A stretch of 64,000 bases of DNA from Helichrysum umbraculigerum (GCA_949592205.1 CATIUR010000003.1:78830501-78894500); one strand, 5' to 3'. Numbered from the stretch's first letter, positions 23,221-35,296 are shown. The notes: generated from the sequence alone by a model not told the origin. Numbers and translations: made by a program.

Positions 23221-26160
23221 TCTAACATAGGATTATCAGTAGTAGTTAAAGTAGTTTAAGTAGTGAACTAACCCCAATAAGTAGAAATGAAACCCCAAAA
23301 TGAATGTTTCAAGTTTTCTATCTTTATGAACAAAAATGGATGGTTTGCGAAATTACTTCGTTAAAAGTCAAATTTTTGTCAAACCTTAATACTTCCTACT
23401 CCCAGTCGTTTGGAATTTATTGCAACATCTATTTTCACCATTTTCTAAAGTTCTTGTTATCCCTTTCACTCACAAAAATGGAAACCTACTAGGAGTTAGG
23501 AGCCTTAGTCATTCTAAACACCCACTGACATGTTTCGAGCATTTGAGGTACTTACATATATTTTCGTGAACATACATGAGATACTAATACTTAATATGAT
23601 AACATGATTTGTATGTCAATATGTGTATTATGCTCGAACTCGTTTAAAAATATGTGCTTTGGATATCTTTATACCTGGCTACCCGATTCAACTGATAATA
23701 CTGATATTTCCATGTCTGCTATTTGTGCTGCGGTGAAATTATAGGCAACTAACATTTTTTTTGTGTGAGATTAAACTCAAAGTCATACACTGGTTTGTTT
23801 CATCTACAAAGCACTCACTTTGATAGGTTCTTCGCAAACCAGTGAATCTATGATTTGGAGAATAATCACTTGTTTGTTAGATCATATTTGTTTGATCTAC
23901 TTGTAACAGACAGGGACTGACGCCTATGGATAGAGATTCTTTGAGGATAATGGAAAGACGACAAGAGGAGCTTACAGTTCATTGAGTATGAGAATCTTTG
24001 GAGCATTGCTTTGCAGGGGTCAAGTGATGACACTTCTTGATATGAAGATGATTTCTAGTTGTCTAAGACTAATTCATCAAGTTGACCAACTCAATACTCA
24101 TCATATGTGCCCAAAAATTCCAAGTCCTATAGCTAAACCTTGCCCTAAACCATCATCACCATATCCACCCACATTCACCCATCCATCCACCCCTTCACAC
24201 ATACAATCATCAACCTCAGGGACTATTCATACAAAGGAATAGATACAGGGACAATTTGGAAACTGGAGATCTCAGTCGATAAATGAACAACATCAGATTC
24301 ATTACATCAGTAGTCGACAAAAGATCTCGGGTCATAAAGATTCATGGTCATTGGATTCAACACTTTCAAATCATTAGGAGCAGTTGAGTTACAGCAGCGG
24401 CTCTTGAAGATTAGGATCTTTGTCCATTAACCTCTATCCGACATTCGGTGTTTATTGGTTAATTATGCTTATGTCCGGGGGGCGACATCACTTCATTTTC
24501 TGCAATCTATCCTTTAGTTCTTAGTTATTTTCGCGAGAAAACTAGTTGAGGTATTGAAGAAAGGTTATACTGTTGGAGCTCGAGTTCAATACATGAAGGC
24601 TGATGCCAACCAAGTTCAGCAAACATTGGAGCGGACACAGTCAACCACTCAGATGCTCAGCTCACAGTCATAGGGGAGTTCTGCGTTCCTTTCTCTAGTT
24701 TATCTATCTGTTTTTGCAAGATTATATCGACCTATATCCCATTCCAAACACTAAGTGTGGGATCCTTAGAAACCACAAAATACTAAGAGGTATTTTCCAT
24801 AATTAGTAGAAATTCTAAGTGTGGGATACTTCGACAAGAGGTGTTCAATACACAGATTCGAACATTAGAGACAATGTTCCTCTAAGTGTGGGATATACGG
24901 TCTGCAACCGCAAGTTTAACCTCTTGTCCGTAAAATAAACAATATTTTCATTAAAAAGGCTAAAAATGAAGAAATTTTCAAAATTTTTGATTCAAAAGCA
25001 ACATTCTTTAGAACCTCTATTTTCCGAAAATATAAATTACAGAAAGAATTGAGTTTTAACAAAGAAACAAAACGGTTCTCTTAGAATAAGATATTGACGA
25101 AAAAGGCAACACATGGCTAGGCACACAGACCAAAACATTCGATTCGTGAGGTTTCAGCCCATAATTAGCATTCATCTTTAAAATGCTTCACTTTTCGTTT
25201 CATGTGTGTGCCGATGTATGCATTTGAATTAGAACTTGCTCTTGCAATACATTTCGAGATCACACCAATGAGTGCATAGGTACAACCTATCTCGATACTT
25301 TCTAAGGAATCCCAACACCCTCTTACCACCAAATAATCACTCACTCATCACACCCACAAACCAACCAAAACCTCCCTTTATATCTTCATTTCGAACCTAT
25401 GGAAGTCACGTCTTCCAAAAATTTCAGAGACATTCTCAATTTCCCAATTTCCACAAGAAAAGCCAACACAACCTTACAACCCAATACCATAAGAAACCTT
25501 TCGGACCATAAAATATCCATCGGTAAGACCGGCATAATACAAGGAAAGAGAAGACAAATGAGAAAAAGAAAGTAAGCAACAAATGTATATGCCGGCACTA
25601 CCCAAAGAAAGTCCAGAAAAAGGAAAAATCCAAGAAAAAGGGAAGAAAAAGGCTATGAAGTCCTTTCAAAATCTGAGAAATTTCAAAAGAGACTCTCTCG
25701 AGAAAAGCACACAAGTTTCGAGAAAATACAAAGAAAACCCATCACAGCCCTCATCACACACCATCTTCAAAAACCAAACACCCGATTCCTTCTAAGATAT
25801 CTTGAAAGATTAGTACCGTCTTCATCAAAAGTGATGGAGATTTGATTCTTGATCAAGCCTATGACGAGAATGCTGCATGACTAGCTATCTGAGTGATTGA
25901 CACTAGTAAGTAGGAAACCCTAAACACTTGAGTGATTTGAGTGACCCACTTGTGAGGATTGCCTAGTCATCATCATCCTACAGGTTGCCCGAAGAAGGTA
26001 TCAAATTCTATAAACTCTTAGTTTCCAGTAAAAACTCTTTCATAACTGTGATTTTATATTCTTTAGAAATAGTCTTTCTAAAAACTAATGCAATTAGAAT
26101 CAAAGGCTTTTCATGAATGAGTTTGCTTGAGGACAAGCAAAGTTCTAAGTGTGGGATACT
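23221..26160 (+). other. Athila-2 3' non-coding region with hairpin-PPT modules
   Basis: Nearly 3 kb without a convincing gene; short ORFs are low-complexity Lys/Pro/Ser frames. CTAAGTGTGGGAT occurs at 24751, 24815, 24882 and finally 26145-26157, next to the 3' LTR. The third copy is preceded by a 7-bp stem hairpin GAACATT-AGAGAC-AATGTTC (24860-24879) and the last by TTGCTTG-AGGA-CAAGCAA (26123-26140). The final copy is the probable polypurine tract. Confidence 0.7.
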
Positions 26161-29090
26161 TGATATCGCGTAAAAAGTCACGTTTTTACTACCGATATCT
26201 CTCTCATTCTGGAACGATTCTCGGCATATTAACTCAAAAATAGCACAAATCAGTAACATTATGCCAAGATGGTCAAAACGAGGTTGCACGATAAAAATCG
26301 AGCAAAACGGTCGAGAAACGAAGATTTCACATACGTTTGAAGATTCAAGGCTTAAAAACGAGATTTCAAGACTAAAGTGCCCTCCATCAACATCCAATAT
26401 TTCCAAGATGTTCGTTTTTAAAATTTGAATCCAACAGAAGAAGAATCAACCAAAACGGGTGAAAAATGAAGATTTCGCGCCTGCCGGAAGATCCAAATGA
26501 TCCGTATGCAATATCTGGAGCTAGGGACCTCATTTTAAGGCATATCCTATGTCAAAATCTTCGTTTTTGAATTACGAATCCAACAAAAAAAGAATCAACT
26601 CAAACGGACATATAACGAAGAAAACACGCACGAATCGAGAAACGAAGCAAAAGATCGCGCAACGGGGCGGGATGGGGCCCACCGCCGCCGGCCACCAGCC
26701 AGCCGCCACCGGCCACCCTACCCCCGTCCCGGTTTCCATTTTTGGCAAGTTTTGGTACCCGGTGCGCCTACTTTTCGCGTTGTACAGTACCCGGTGCGCC
26801 TACTTTTCGTGTTGTACACACCACTTTTGGAAAGCTTTCTAATGTGCACCCCTTGATGCTAATGTGAGCCAAATCTCTCCTATAAATAGAGGGCTTGAGA
26901 CTTCATTTCAACTTGCACCATATGCACCTCCTTTCTTGAATATTTCTCTTTCTCTCTCTAGAATTCTTTCTCTAGCACTACTCTTAGGAGTTAGAGGAGA
27001 ATTATTCTTGTAGTTAGTTCTTCTCTCTAGTCTCTCTCTAGCACTACTCTTAGGAGTTAGAGGAGAACTAGAGAGAAGATTAGGGTCTTTCTACTTTCTC
27101 TCTCTAAGTTAATTTGGAGAGAGATAAGTATGAGATTAATTATGTAATAGTTAGTAGTAGCTAGCTTATCAATGTAACGCTTTGGATTATTCGGAAGTAA
27201 TATAAGCATCGTTTGGCTCGCAATAATTACGGTTAATATCTATCCTTTTCTCTTATTAATTAATTGTAATGTTCTTGTTTGATGTTTATGATTTATTAAT
27301 ATTGGAAATGTTTATTGTCATGATATGCGAGTAGTTGTTTATATGTTTTCCATGATTTAGATAGTTATAATGGGATGATAATAAATGTTGTGAAGTAATA
27401 TGACGGCCCCTATTCGACTGTTCTCGGATATAGTGCTAAAAACGCTTTAGGCGGAGTACAAACGTACGGAAGTCTGAGAACGACCGAAGGTAGTTATATT
27501 ACGGACCAATACTTTAAATGTGCTAAATAAATTTCTATTTATAGTTTAATTATAACATTATGAACGAATGATGGCATGTTTGGCCAACCGCTTTTGACCA
27601 GACTACCCCAACTTATTCCGGTAGGGTAAAACCTATTTATGTGACTATTTATTCAATAGACCATGCCATGATACGGACATCTCTGACGACCGAGATTGGG
27701 GAATAGGATTCGAGGGTAGTTGTTAGCCGATATGTTCAGTACATTTGGGAGAACTTCCGATGTATTGTAATTGTTTGTGTTTACTATCCATGTGACATAT
27801 CTTCTATCTGATTGCGGACAACTCTACGTTAGTTAGTTGATAGGATCGTAAAAACAACTCATTCCAACATAGTCTAAATTCATAAAAAGAAACTTATATG
27901 AATGGGAATTATTATCCTTTGTTAATGTTTAAATGTATGACACCTGACCTAATTTATGGAGTACCCTTTCCAGTTATCCACGTGACTACAACCTAGATAT
28001 TAGGGAGTCCGGAACCTTAATTGTGGTAAGTAGTTATTTGTGCCTATGACATGCAATAAGTAAGACACAGTGAAACCACTCGTTGTATATATTAGATTTA
28101 CATTTCTGCACTGCTTTACATTTAGTTAGTTTAGAGTGTCACCCTCAATGTCAATTACTCTCGACCGCATGTTAGACGTAAGAACCCGTGGAACTACCCT
28201 GTAAAGTACACTGTCTATTACTGAAAGGCATGGTCCTCATATGAAACATGTTTTAAACAAACTGTGAATAATCTGGAGATGTATAACTGTTTGAAAAGGA
28301 GAGGTCTAGGTCATAAATCAAAGTAATTGGAGCTTAAGAAAAGTATTAACAAGGTCTAGTGAGGAAAGTCCAAGTGATTTAGATGTATCAACCTCCTAGA
28401 CTTTACATATTTGATTCTTTAAACATAACATGTTAATAATTAGATACACTATTAGAAGAACGAGAGATAAGCTTAGGTGTTAAGAACGGTCGGACCTATG
28501 AGACGATATGCTGCTTTATTCATGTACCTCGGTTAATCACCAAAATAGGTTTCTTACCTTTCAACTAGGTAAGTATTGGGAGTTTAGCGTATTGCTCCGA
28601 TCAGAATCGCGATAACCTAGTTCCTAGTGACATGCCAATGGGAATTTAATTGGTAGGGTTCTAGTGTTTACACCAAAGTCTGTCAATCTATTAATCTGAA
28701 AGTGTCCCTATCATAAACACAATCCCGATATTATACTATTCCAAGTCATGGTAAACCACGTCTTCCCTATCCTTAGTTGGTCCTTATATGCTAGCTAGTT
28801 CTTTTTAATTTTATTGCTTTAGTTATTTTAATTAGTTAAAAAACCAAACAAAACCAACTATCTGAACCCAATCTTGAGGACTGAATTATCCAAACGAGCT
28901 CCGTTTCAAATTCGACCGTCTGGAGACGACCCTGATCATCCTTACCACGTACTAGTATCGGGTACTTGTACCTAGTACCAGTAGGTAGTTCGTAGGTTTA
29001 GGCCCGAGCAAACATAAATTTTAAAACACCCTGATTGCACCCTCGGTCGTTACAACAGCACCGACGACACCGACGGCTGAGGGCGCATCA
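26161..29090 (+). repeat. 3' LTR of Athila-2
   Basis: 2930 bp, nearly identical to 18615-21569. It lacks about 25 bp of the GC-rich U3 repeat and has a handful of substitutions. TATA box at 26881-26888. Confidence 0.95.
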
Positions 29091-29500
29091 TACCGCAACT
29101 ACTGCCGTATATCGTACATTTGACTATTAACCTTAGGGCAATGTCACATGCATACATATGCCGAAATGACGAATTACATAACACCCTAAGTTCAATAGTG
29201 GCGTGTGTGATACCGCAACTACTGCCGTATATCGTACATTTGACTATTAACCTTAGGGCAATGTCACATGCATACATATGCCGAAATGACGAATTACATA
29301 ACACCCTAATTAAGTTCAATAGTGGCGTGTGTGATACCGCAACTACTGCCGTATATCGTACATTTGACTATTAACCTTTGGGTAATGTCACATGCATACA
29401 TATGCCGAAATGACGAATTACATAACACCCAAATTAAGTTCAATAGTGGCGTGTGTGATACCGCAACTACTGCCGTATATCGTATATCTAATATTTCACT
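29091..29500. repeat. 120-bp minisatellite of CACTA-1, right part
   Basis: About three and a half further units continue the array broken by Athila-2; some carry small insertions (CCCTAATTAAGTTC). The last unit decays near 29490. Confidence 0.9.
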
Positions 29501-29739
29501 ATTGGCGTATGTGATTATTTGTATCAATGTTATTATTTGCATATAATATTTCACAAATGGTTTTTTGTTCATTCTGCTTTGATTAATTTATTTATTATTA
29601 GTTGAGGTTACATTTATATAATAATTTATTTACCATACACCCACCAAACATGATACATATAGCTACTTAAAAGAACCATTAATCACACCATTTAAAGAAA
29701 CTTAGTTCATAACAAGAACAAGTATAACTACACACAACA

Positions 29740-30222
29740 TCATACAACACCAATTAAAAGTGCAAACACTTGGTCAAACATCTTCAATTTTGACTTCATG
29801 GAAGTCAACTCTTCAACCATCTTCATCAACACCATCTTTGAGTCTGAATCTTCTTCCGTTTCATTCCTGATGGACTTGTTTTTACATTCCATTCTTAATT
29901 GATACATAATCTTCCTGTAATACTCTGGAAGCTCCGAATCAAGAAAGCGATATCTTGTACAAAAATGGCTGTTAACCTAAATCACAACAAAATAACAAAA
30001 TTAAAGCATTTTTGAGTCAATATTTAACCTAATAGCATCATCAATTGCAGATACCAACAACAATAAAAAAATAAGGTTAAAACTAACATCTGGGCATTTT
30101 ACGAATCTGCGTGTCGGGTTGATCTCAGTCCATGATGTGCGAACATACATCTTGGCTCCGCAATGGCAGTAATAAAATTGTGGTTCCAAAGCTTGATTTT
30201 GAGAAGATGATGATGACGCCAT
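29740..30222 (-). CDS. Small GRF-type zinc-finger protein in CACTA-1
   Basis: Two exons, 30222-30088 and 29976-29740, with donor GTTAGT and acceptor TTTAG, give an uninterrupted 123-aa protein. The N terminus is Ser-rich (MASSSSSQNQ), then CHCGAKMYVRTSWTEINPTRRF..KCPD and, from exon 2, HFCTRYRFLDSELPEYYRKI. This matches the zf-GRF pattern (CxCG, TSxTxxNPxRRF, C, then C followed by an aromatic FLD/WLD block). The C-terminal half is a probable short coiled coil. GRF zinc fingers bind single-stranded nucleic acid in some proteins; small plant GRF proteins are mostly of unknown role. It lies where the TNPD gene of CACTA-2 would be, next to the minisatellite. It could be a captured host gene or part of another decayed transposon. 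Confidence 0.65.
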
Positions 30223-30935
30223 GTTACAGGGAGAAAAATGAGCGGGAATAAAATGAGGATGGTAATGGAGGGAAATAGCAAGTGGACGATGTAAAGGAAT
30301 GGGGAAGAAAGGGGATTAAAAAGGTGGGAAGGAAGAGAATTTTACAAAAATACCCTCATGTGTGCTACCGGTAGTGCCATATATCATACATTTCACTATT
30401 AAACTTAGGCTAAAGTCACATAAAGACGTAAATCTGTTAAAGACGTAGAATCTGTTCAATCAAATTCATTTGGTTTAGTACGAAGAATCTGTTAAAGATG
30501 TAAAAAATGAAACGATAAAACTTTTTATCGAAAAAGTTAATAGACAACAAGGGATTTAAACTTTCTTAAAAATTTTAATTTAGTGAAGGATAAAAAATTG
30601 TACGTTAATCAACCATAACTATAGGCAATGTGTTCAAGAATTACCAAAGTTTATAAAATGTGTTTAATGATAACTAAAGTTTATAAAAGTGTTCAAAATG
30701 ATGAATTAAGTGAGGTACCCCTGTTGGGCTTATTTGTAAGTTGTGCCCCTGCCGGGTATAACTAGCAGTGCCACTGTTAGGTCTAATTTCTAGGGCTTGA
30801 CACTGTCATCACATAAGTACCCAAACACTTAACTTTTTCAATTACGCTTTCAAAATTCGCAGAACCCTTCAATAACCGCTCTCGTTTGTGTCAGTTCATT
30901 GTAAACCGCTCTTCTTTCTTTCATCAATTTCGTTA
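30223..30935. other. Junction region and leader before the copia ORF
   Basis: A single decayed minisatellite-like unit (about 30365-30420, with TTTCACTATTAAACTTAGG) marks CACTA-1 sequence. From about 30420 the sequence is unrelated; near 30430-30500 there are GAATCTGTTAAAGA repeats, and 30718-30800 has copies of the CCACTGTTAG/CCCCTGTTGG decamer that is also in the LTR at 34809. I find no 5' LTR, so the left edge of the copia segment is unclear. Confidence 0.5.
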
Positions 30936-33900
30936 ATGGCATCATCATCTTCATCGGATTCTGGTAATTCTACTCTGAGTGTTCATTCTGAACACAACAT
31001 GAGGGCTTTCTTGAACAAAGAAATCGCAGATGAGAATTTTCACCCAATTATCGATTTCTTGAGAAACTGTCCAGTTACATATGCCCTTACTGTCGCCCCA
31101 AGATTGATAAGATCTCATATTCACGAATTCTGGAAGAACGCAAAGGAAGGGAATGTTAATGGAATTCCTCACATTCATTCCACTGTCAAGGGAATGAAGG
31201 TAATGGTGACTGAGATTGTTCTTAGAGAACTTCTGCAGTTTGATGATGAAGGAGGAGTTCTGGAATTATCAAGAACTGATTTGTTTCAAGGTATAAAGGA
31301 TATGGGGTATGAAGGTACTGGAAAAGCAAGGTCTGAATACACTTTCTTGAAGTCATGGTTCTGTCCTCAGTGGAAGTTCTACATTCATACTTTTCTGGTA
31401 TGTTTGTCTCAAAAGAGGACTAGTTTTAATGAATTTAGTTCTAGTATTGCATATCCTATAATCTGCTTGGCACAGGGTCTTAAATTTAATATGTCTAGGT
31501 TTATCTTAGATAATATGATCAGGAATGTAAAGGGTGATACATTTATTATGTACCCTAGATTTGTTCAGCTTTTGTTGAATAAGCAATTGCCAAATTTGCC
31601 AGCAGAGAATAGTGTAATAGTTAGTTCTACTCTATCCTTGAAGACTATTAGAGCCATGAACCAGTATCAGAATACTTTTTCCAAGAAGGAAACTGCATTG
31701 TTTTCTACAATGTTAGTTGCTCCTTCTGCCACTGGTGGTGTATTACCAACATCACTTGGACCAAATGATGACAGGCCAACAACACAAGTTGGTTCTGAAC
31801 ACACATCAGGAGGTGGCACAAAAAGAAAACAAGGGAACCAACAGCCTACCCAAAAAAAAGCCAAGAAATCCAAGAAAATTACACAGACTATGGAGATTCC
31901 TGTTTCTTCACAGTCTCAGTCAAATGATCAATCACAACAGGTGAACATACTTGATGAAAATGTTCATTCTGGAAGGGCTGCCACTACTGTCTCTAGCCCA
32001 CTGGCAGGGCAGGACAGTGGTAACATCAATAAGACCAAACCAGAGGCAACTACACTTGATGAACCTCTGGGTGATGAATCAAATGTAGGTCCCAGTACCA
32101 AGAACCAAGGGGCATCTGAAAATCTTGCAAGGCAAGTGACAGATGTAGTCAATGATTCATCTAGGAGGTCACACTCCAATGTTGATGAGACTAGTAATGA
32201 AACTAGGGAATTGACGATTGATGATCTGGTACATGATGTCAAGTTGATTTGGACCAAATTTGAGAGAGAAAGAGATTTGAGAAGGGAGCAACAAGTCAAG
32301 TTGGCTGCCCAGGATGTATTGATAAAGAAGCAGCAGGAGGAAATCAATGATTTACAAACAAGATTGGCTGTGGTGGAGGATGTTGTTTTAAAGGTCTTAA
32401 AGCCTGCTGCAGAATTACAGGCATCTTCAGGCAAGGGGGAGAGAAAAGATCAAGAGAAAGACAATGTGCCTGAAGATAAGGGAGATGATAATGATGGTTC
32501 TGATGGGAATAATGATGATAATGATGGAGGTATTGAGGATGAATTGAATGTTTCAGATTATGTGGTTAGTGAAGGCATGGATGATGAAATGGTGGATGCT
32601 GAGCATGATAGAAGAATGGTGGTATATGTGGATAAAAATGTACAAACAAGTGGTTCAGACAGTGAGAATGTGAATGTTGCAGATGATAATACACAAAGTG
32701 GTCCATCTTTGAATGTTTTTCCATTAAACAAAGGATTACCTTTTGAGGCTGCGGCTAATTTGTATATCTGGGATGTTATGGGAAGAAATCTTGACTGGAG
32801 GAAAAGAGTGAGCTTTAGTGATAGGATGGTGTATGAACAAAATGATGATGAAATTGATAAATCTGTTGAAACAAAGGAGATGGAAAGTGGTGATGTAGAG
32901 GTTGAGGGGGAGCTTGTAGATTCTAAGCCTGAAGAAAAAGAGGAGACAAAGAAGTTGATATACAACAGGAAGAAGTCTATTCCTAAGAGAAAGTCTACCT
33001 CTGCCAAGGTACAAACCCCTGTTAAAACTCAATCGATGACCACTGCTAGTAGTGTTTCTACCTCTGCTAGTAGTTTGGTTTCTACCACTGCTGAGGTATC
33101 TACCACTGTTGGTACTTCAGTAGCAACCCCTGTTACTACAAATCTTACCTCTGTTATCACAGAGTTAACCACTGTTACACCACCAACGTCTGTCAACAAT
33201 TCAAACATTCTAACAACCACTGTCACAACTACTGTTACCCCAATTTACACCCCTGCTACAGCAACTACCACTACCAGGGCTCTAGAAGTGCCTGTTACAA
33301 TGAGAGAACCTACACAATCACCCAAACCTAAGTCTGATCTTCCAAAGATTGATTCAAAGGACAAAGGTAAGGGAAAATTGAAAGAAGAAAGTAAGGTTAA
33401 GAAGGTTGTAGAACCTCCAATTGATTTAGATGAGGCCAGGAGAGCTCAGGAGGAGCATGATGAGAGTATGTTAAGAATGGCTGTTGAGTCCAAGAGACCA
33501 GAAGGTCCTGATGTTGATGTTGTACTAGATGACACGAGTGTGGTAACCTTATCACAAAAGGCTGCAAAGATGCTAAATAACATGGCTGCAATAGGTCGAG
33601 GGTTGTCTGCTCAAAAGATTCATGACATGATCAACAAAAAGGATGGTAATGATGGTTTGGATCCAGGGTTTGCAAAGCTCAAACAAGCTACTGAAGAAAA
33701 GGCAAGACTGAAAAGACAAGCTGAGCTTGAGAAGAAAAGAAACAAACCACCAACTGCTGCTCAGAGGAAAAAGGTGTTGATCAAAATTCTTGGTGGAAGA
33801 TATGCACCAAGAAGTGTGCTTGAAGGATGGGATGTAGAAAAGTTGGAAAAAGCTTATGAAAGACATCAGAATGAGGGAAAGGAGGATTTTGAGAAAAAGC

Positions 33901-34745
33901 TCATGCAAGACAAATTTATTGAGAAAAAGTTGGCTGAGGATAGAAAGAAGATTGCTGAGCAGGTGAGAAAAGAGGAGGAAGATAGAATTGAAAAGAAAGA
34001 GCAAGAGGAAGCAGAAGCCAAAGAAAGAGAATTCAATAGGCTTTCTGATCAAAATATAAAGATCAGATGGAATGGAGTTCTTGCTTGTGATAGTGTAGTT
34101 CCTGATGTGGAGAAAGATGTAGAAGAATTGAGTAAATATATCAAAGAGGTGAAGGATAGCAAAGAAAATATTCACATCCATCATGATAGATCATCAAGGA
34201 TAGTTGAATGGGAAGGACAAATATTAAAAGAAGTTTCTAATGTTGTCAAAGAGCAGATCAAGATTGTCAGAGAGGATGGGAATGAGCAATACATGACATC
34301 TGTTGCTGATGTACTCAAGAATGTGAATAGATTAGACATTCTAGATCTGTATGAGCTAGTCAGTCAAAGAAACAGGCAGGCTTCACTGGTAGTAATGGAA
34401 AGAGATTTGGGAAGATGTTTGAATATGTTGTTTGAGCCTGAACCATTCATTAATTTGTTCTTAAACTGCAATGAGGGTGTGAATACATGGAGACATTTCG
34501 TTAGAGCTGGAGTTCACATGATCTTATTCAGAAATGGAATGACAATCTACATGTTTGATGAAAGACAATATGTTCTGGGGACTCATATTCTAAGAACTGT
34601 GCTTGCATCTCAACTGAGAACTACAGTGATTTCAGAAGGAGCATTCAATGCTTTATACATGGTGCTCAATCAGTTTCATAAAAGAATGGAGTTGGAAAGA
34701 ATAAGAGAGGAGGAGAAAAAAGGGAAAACAGAATCAAGCTCCTAA
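30936..34745 (+). CDS. 1269-aa ORF of a copia-derived segment (Asteraceae-type extra ORF)
   Basis: I take ATG 30936 (MASSSSSDSGNSTLS) as the start; the frame is open further upstream only without ATG. Residues ~25-215 form a compact domain (FHPIIDFLRNCPVTYALTVA, FCPQWKFYIHTFLVCLSQKR, MYPRFVQLLLNKQL) that resembles, from memory, the N-terminal domain of an extra ORF downstream of pol in Asteraceae copia elements. Then follow a basic QKKAKKSKK stretch, a coiled coil near 440-490, an acidic region, a Thr/Ser/Val-rich region (~690-790) and a long charged coiled coil (~870-1060), ending with a conserved-looking globular tail. No reverse transcriptase, integrase, signal peptide or clear membrane segment is seen. 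It is the longest intact frame in the window. A polypurine tract and LTR follow at once. Confidence 0.7.
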   Translation: MASSSSSDSGNSTLSVHSEHNMRAFLNKEIADENFHPIIDFLRNCPVTYALTVAPRLIRSHIHEFWKNAKEGNVNGIPHIHSTVKGMKVMVTEIVLRELLQFDDEGGVLELSRTDLFQGIKDMGYEGTGKARSEYTFLKSWFCPQWKFYIHTFLVCLSQKRTSFNEFSSSIAYPIICLAQGLKFNMSRFILDNMIRNVKGDTFIMYPRFVQLLLNKQLPNLPAENSVIVSSTLSLKTIRAMNQYQNTFSKKETALFSTMLVAPSATGGVLPTSLGPNDDRPTTQVGSEHTSGGGTKRKQGNQQPTQKKAKKSKKITQTMEIPVSSQSQSNDQSQQVNILDENVHSGRAATTVSSPLAGQDSGNINKTKPEATTLDEPLGDESNVGPSTKNQGASENLARQVTDVVNDSSRRSHSNVDETSNETRELTIDDLVHDVKLIWTKFERERDLRREQQVKLAAQDVLIKKQQEEINDLQTRLAVVEDVVLKVLKPAAELQASSGKGERKDQEKDNVPEDKGDDNDGSDGNNDDNDGGIEDELNVSDYVVSEGMDDEMVDAEHDRRMVVYVDKNVQTSGSDSENVNVADDNTQSGPSLNVFPLNKGLPFEAAANLYIWDVMGRNLDWRKRVSFSDRMVYEQNDDEIDKSVETKEMESGDVEVEGELVDSKPEEKEETKKLIYNRKKSIPKRKSTSAKVQTPVKTQSMTTASSVSTSASSLVSTTAEVSTTVGTSVATPVTTNLTSVITELTTVTPPTSVNNSNILTTTVTTTVTPIYTPATATTTTRALEVPVTMREPTQSPKPKSDLPKIDSKDKGKGKLKEESKVKKVVEPPIDLDEARRAQEEHDESMLRMAVESKRPEGPDVDVVLDDTSVVTLSQKAAKMLNNMAAIGRGLSAQKIHDMINKKDGNDGLDPGFAKLKQATEEKARLKRQAELEKKRNKPPTAAQRKKVLIKILGGRYAPRSVLEGWDVEKLEKAYERHQNEGKEDFEKKLMQDKFIEKKLAEDRKKIAEQVRKEEEDRIEKKEQEEAEAKEREFNRLSDQNIKIRWNGVLACDSVVPDVEKDVEELSKYIKEVKDSKENIHIHHDRSSRIVEWEGQILKEVSNVVKEQIKIVREDGNEQYMTSVADVLKNVNRLDILDLYELVSQRNRQASLVVMERDLGRCLNMLFEPEPFINLFLNCNEGVNTWRHFVRAGVHMILFRNGMTIYMFDERQYVLGTHILRTVLASQLRTTVISEGAFNALYMVLNQFHKRMELERIREEEKKGKTESSS

Positions 34746-34798
34746 AGATGAAAAGAAAGATAAAGAAACTTGATTCATTGCTGAGAATGATCAAGTTT

Positions 34799-35296
34799 AG
34801 GGGGAGATTGTGGAGACCTGAGCCACTGTCAGATCTGCTCAGAGTACAAGTATGCTGCCACTGTTAGAAGAAGTCTACCACTGTTAGAGTTTTATACTTG
34901 TAACTTGTATTTTGTATCTACTCACCCACTGTTAGTAATATACGAGTACTACCCCTGTTAGTTATATAGACAACCACTGTTGGTTAGATAAAGTCGGTTA
35001 GAGTTATATTAGGAGTAGATACGGATTCCTAATATGTTTGATTCTGTAAAGGACTCTATGTGTTATAAATAGAGATCCTGTAAAACCCTAGCTTGATATA
35101 CGATTCATTCTAGTTATTAGCTTCAAGGTTGTAAACCCTAACACAATTGTGTGTTCGTATTATTGATAATAATATTGAAGCTTTTGGTTAGATATTCTGT
35201 TTGCACAAGTTCTTCAAGTTGTTAATAAACTATTCCGCAAACTTGTTAACAATCCATCAAAGTAATACATACTAAGATCTCTAACTGGGGTCATCA
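34799..35296 (+). repeat. Polypurine tract and solitary 3' LTR of the copia segment
   Basis: AGGGGGAGAT (34799-34808) is a classic copia polypurine tract and is followed by TGTGGAGACC, the LTR start. A TATA box TATAAATA is at 35064-35071. CCACTGTTAG-like decamers recur at least six times in the first 180 bp. The LTR may end near 35255 (TTGTTAACA) or at 35296 (GGGGTCATCA), where CACTA-1 sequence clearly resumes with GCTACACTTAAATC. No matching 5' LTR is in the window. Confidence 0.65.

Larger units (their letters stand above)
18615..29090 (+). mobile_element. Athila-2: non-autonomous Athila-like LTR retrotransposon
   Basis: LTRs 18615-21569 and 26161-29090 begin TGATATCGCG and end GGCGCATCA, flanked by a perfect 5-bp duplication taccg (18610-18614 and 29091-29095). 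The internal part is 4.6 kb with a tRNA-Asp-type primer site, one zinc-knuckle ORF and a long non-coding 3' region. No protease, reverse transcriptase or integrase is present. LTRs differ by few substitutions plus a ~25-bp length difference, suggesting recent insertion. It sits inside the CACTA-1 minisatellite. Confidence 0.95.

Noticed and set aside
24981..25795. Small Lys/Pro-rich ORFs in the Athila-2 3' region
   Set aside because: Short, compositionally biased and without a partner in Athila-1; treated as non-coding.
32558..34184. Minus-strand ORFs of 149-203 aa opposite the 1269-aa ORF
   Set aside because: Shadow frames of a Glu/Lys-rich plus-strand protein, giving Ser/Leu/Phe-rich low-complexity translations without motifs.
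34809..35296. CACTA-1 gene 3' end rather than an LTR
   Set aside because: The sequence begins TG right after AGGGGGAGAT and has its own TATA box, as copia LTRs do; CACTA subterminal repeats resume only after 35296.
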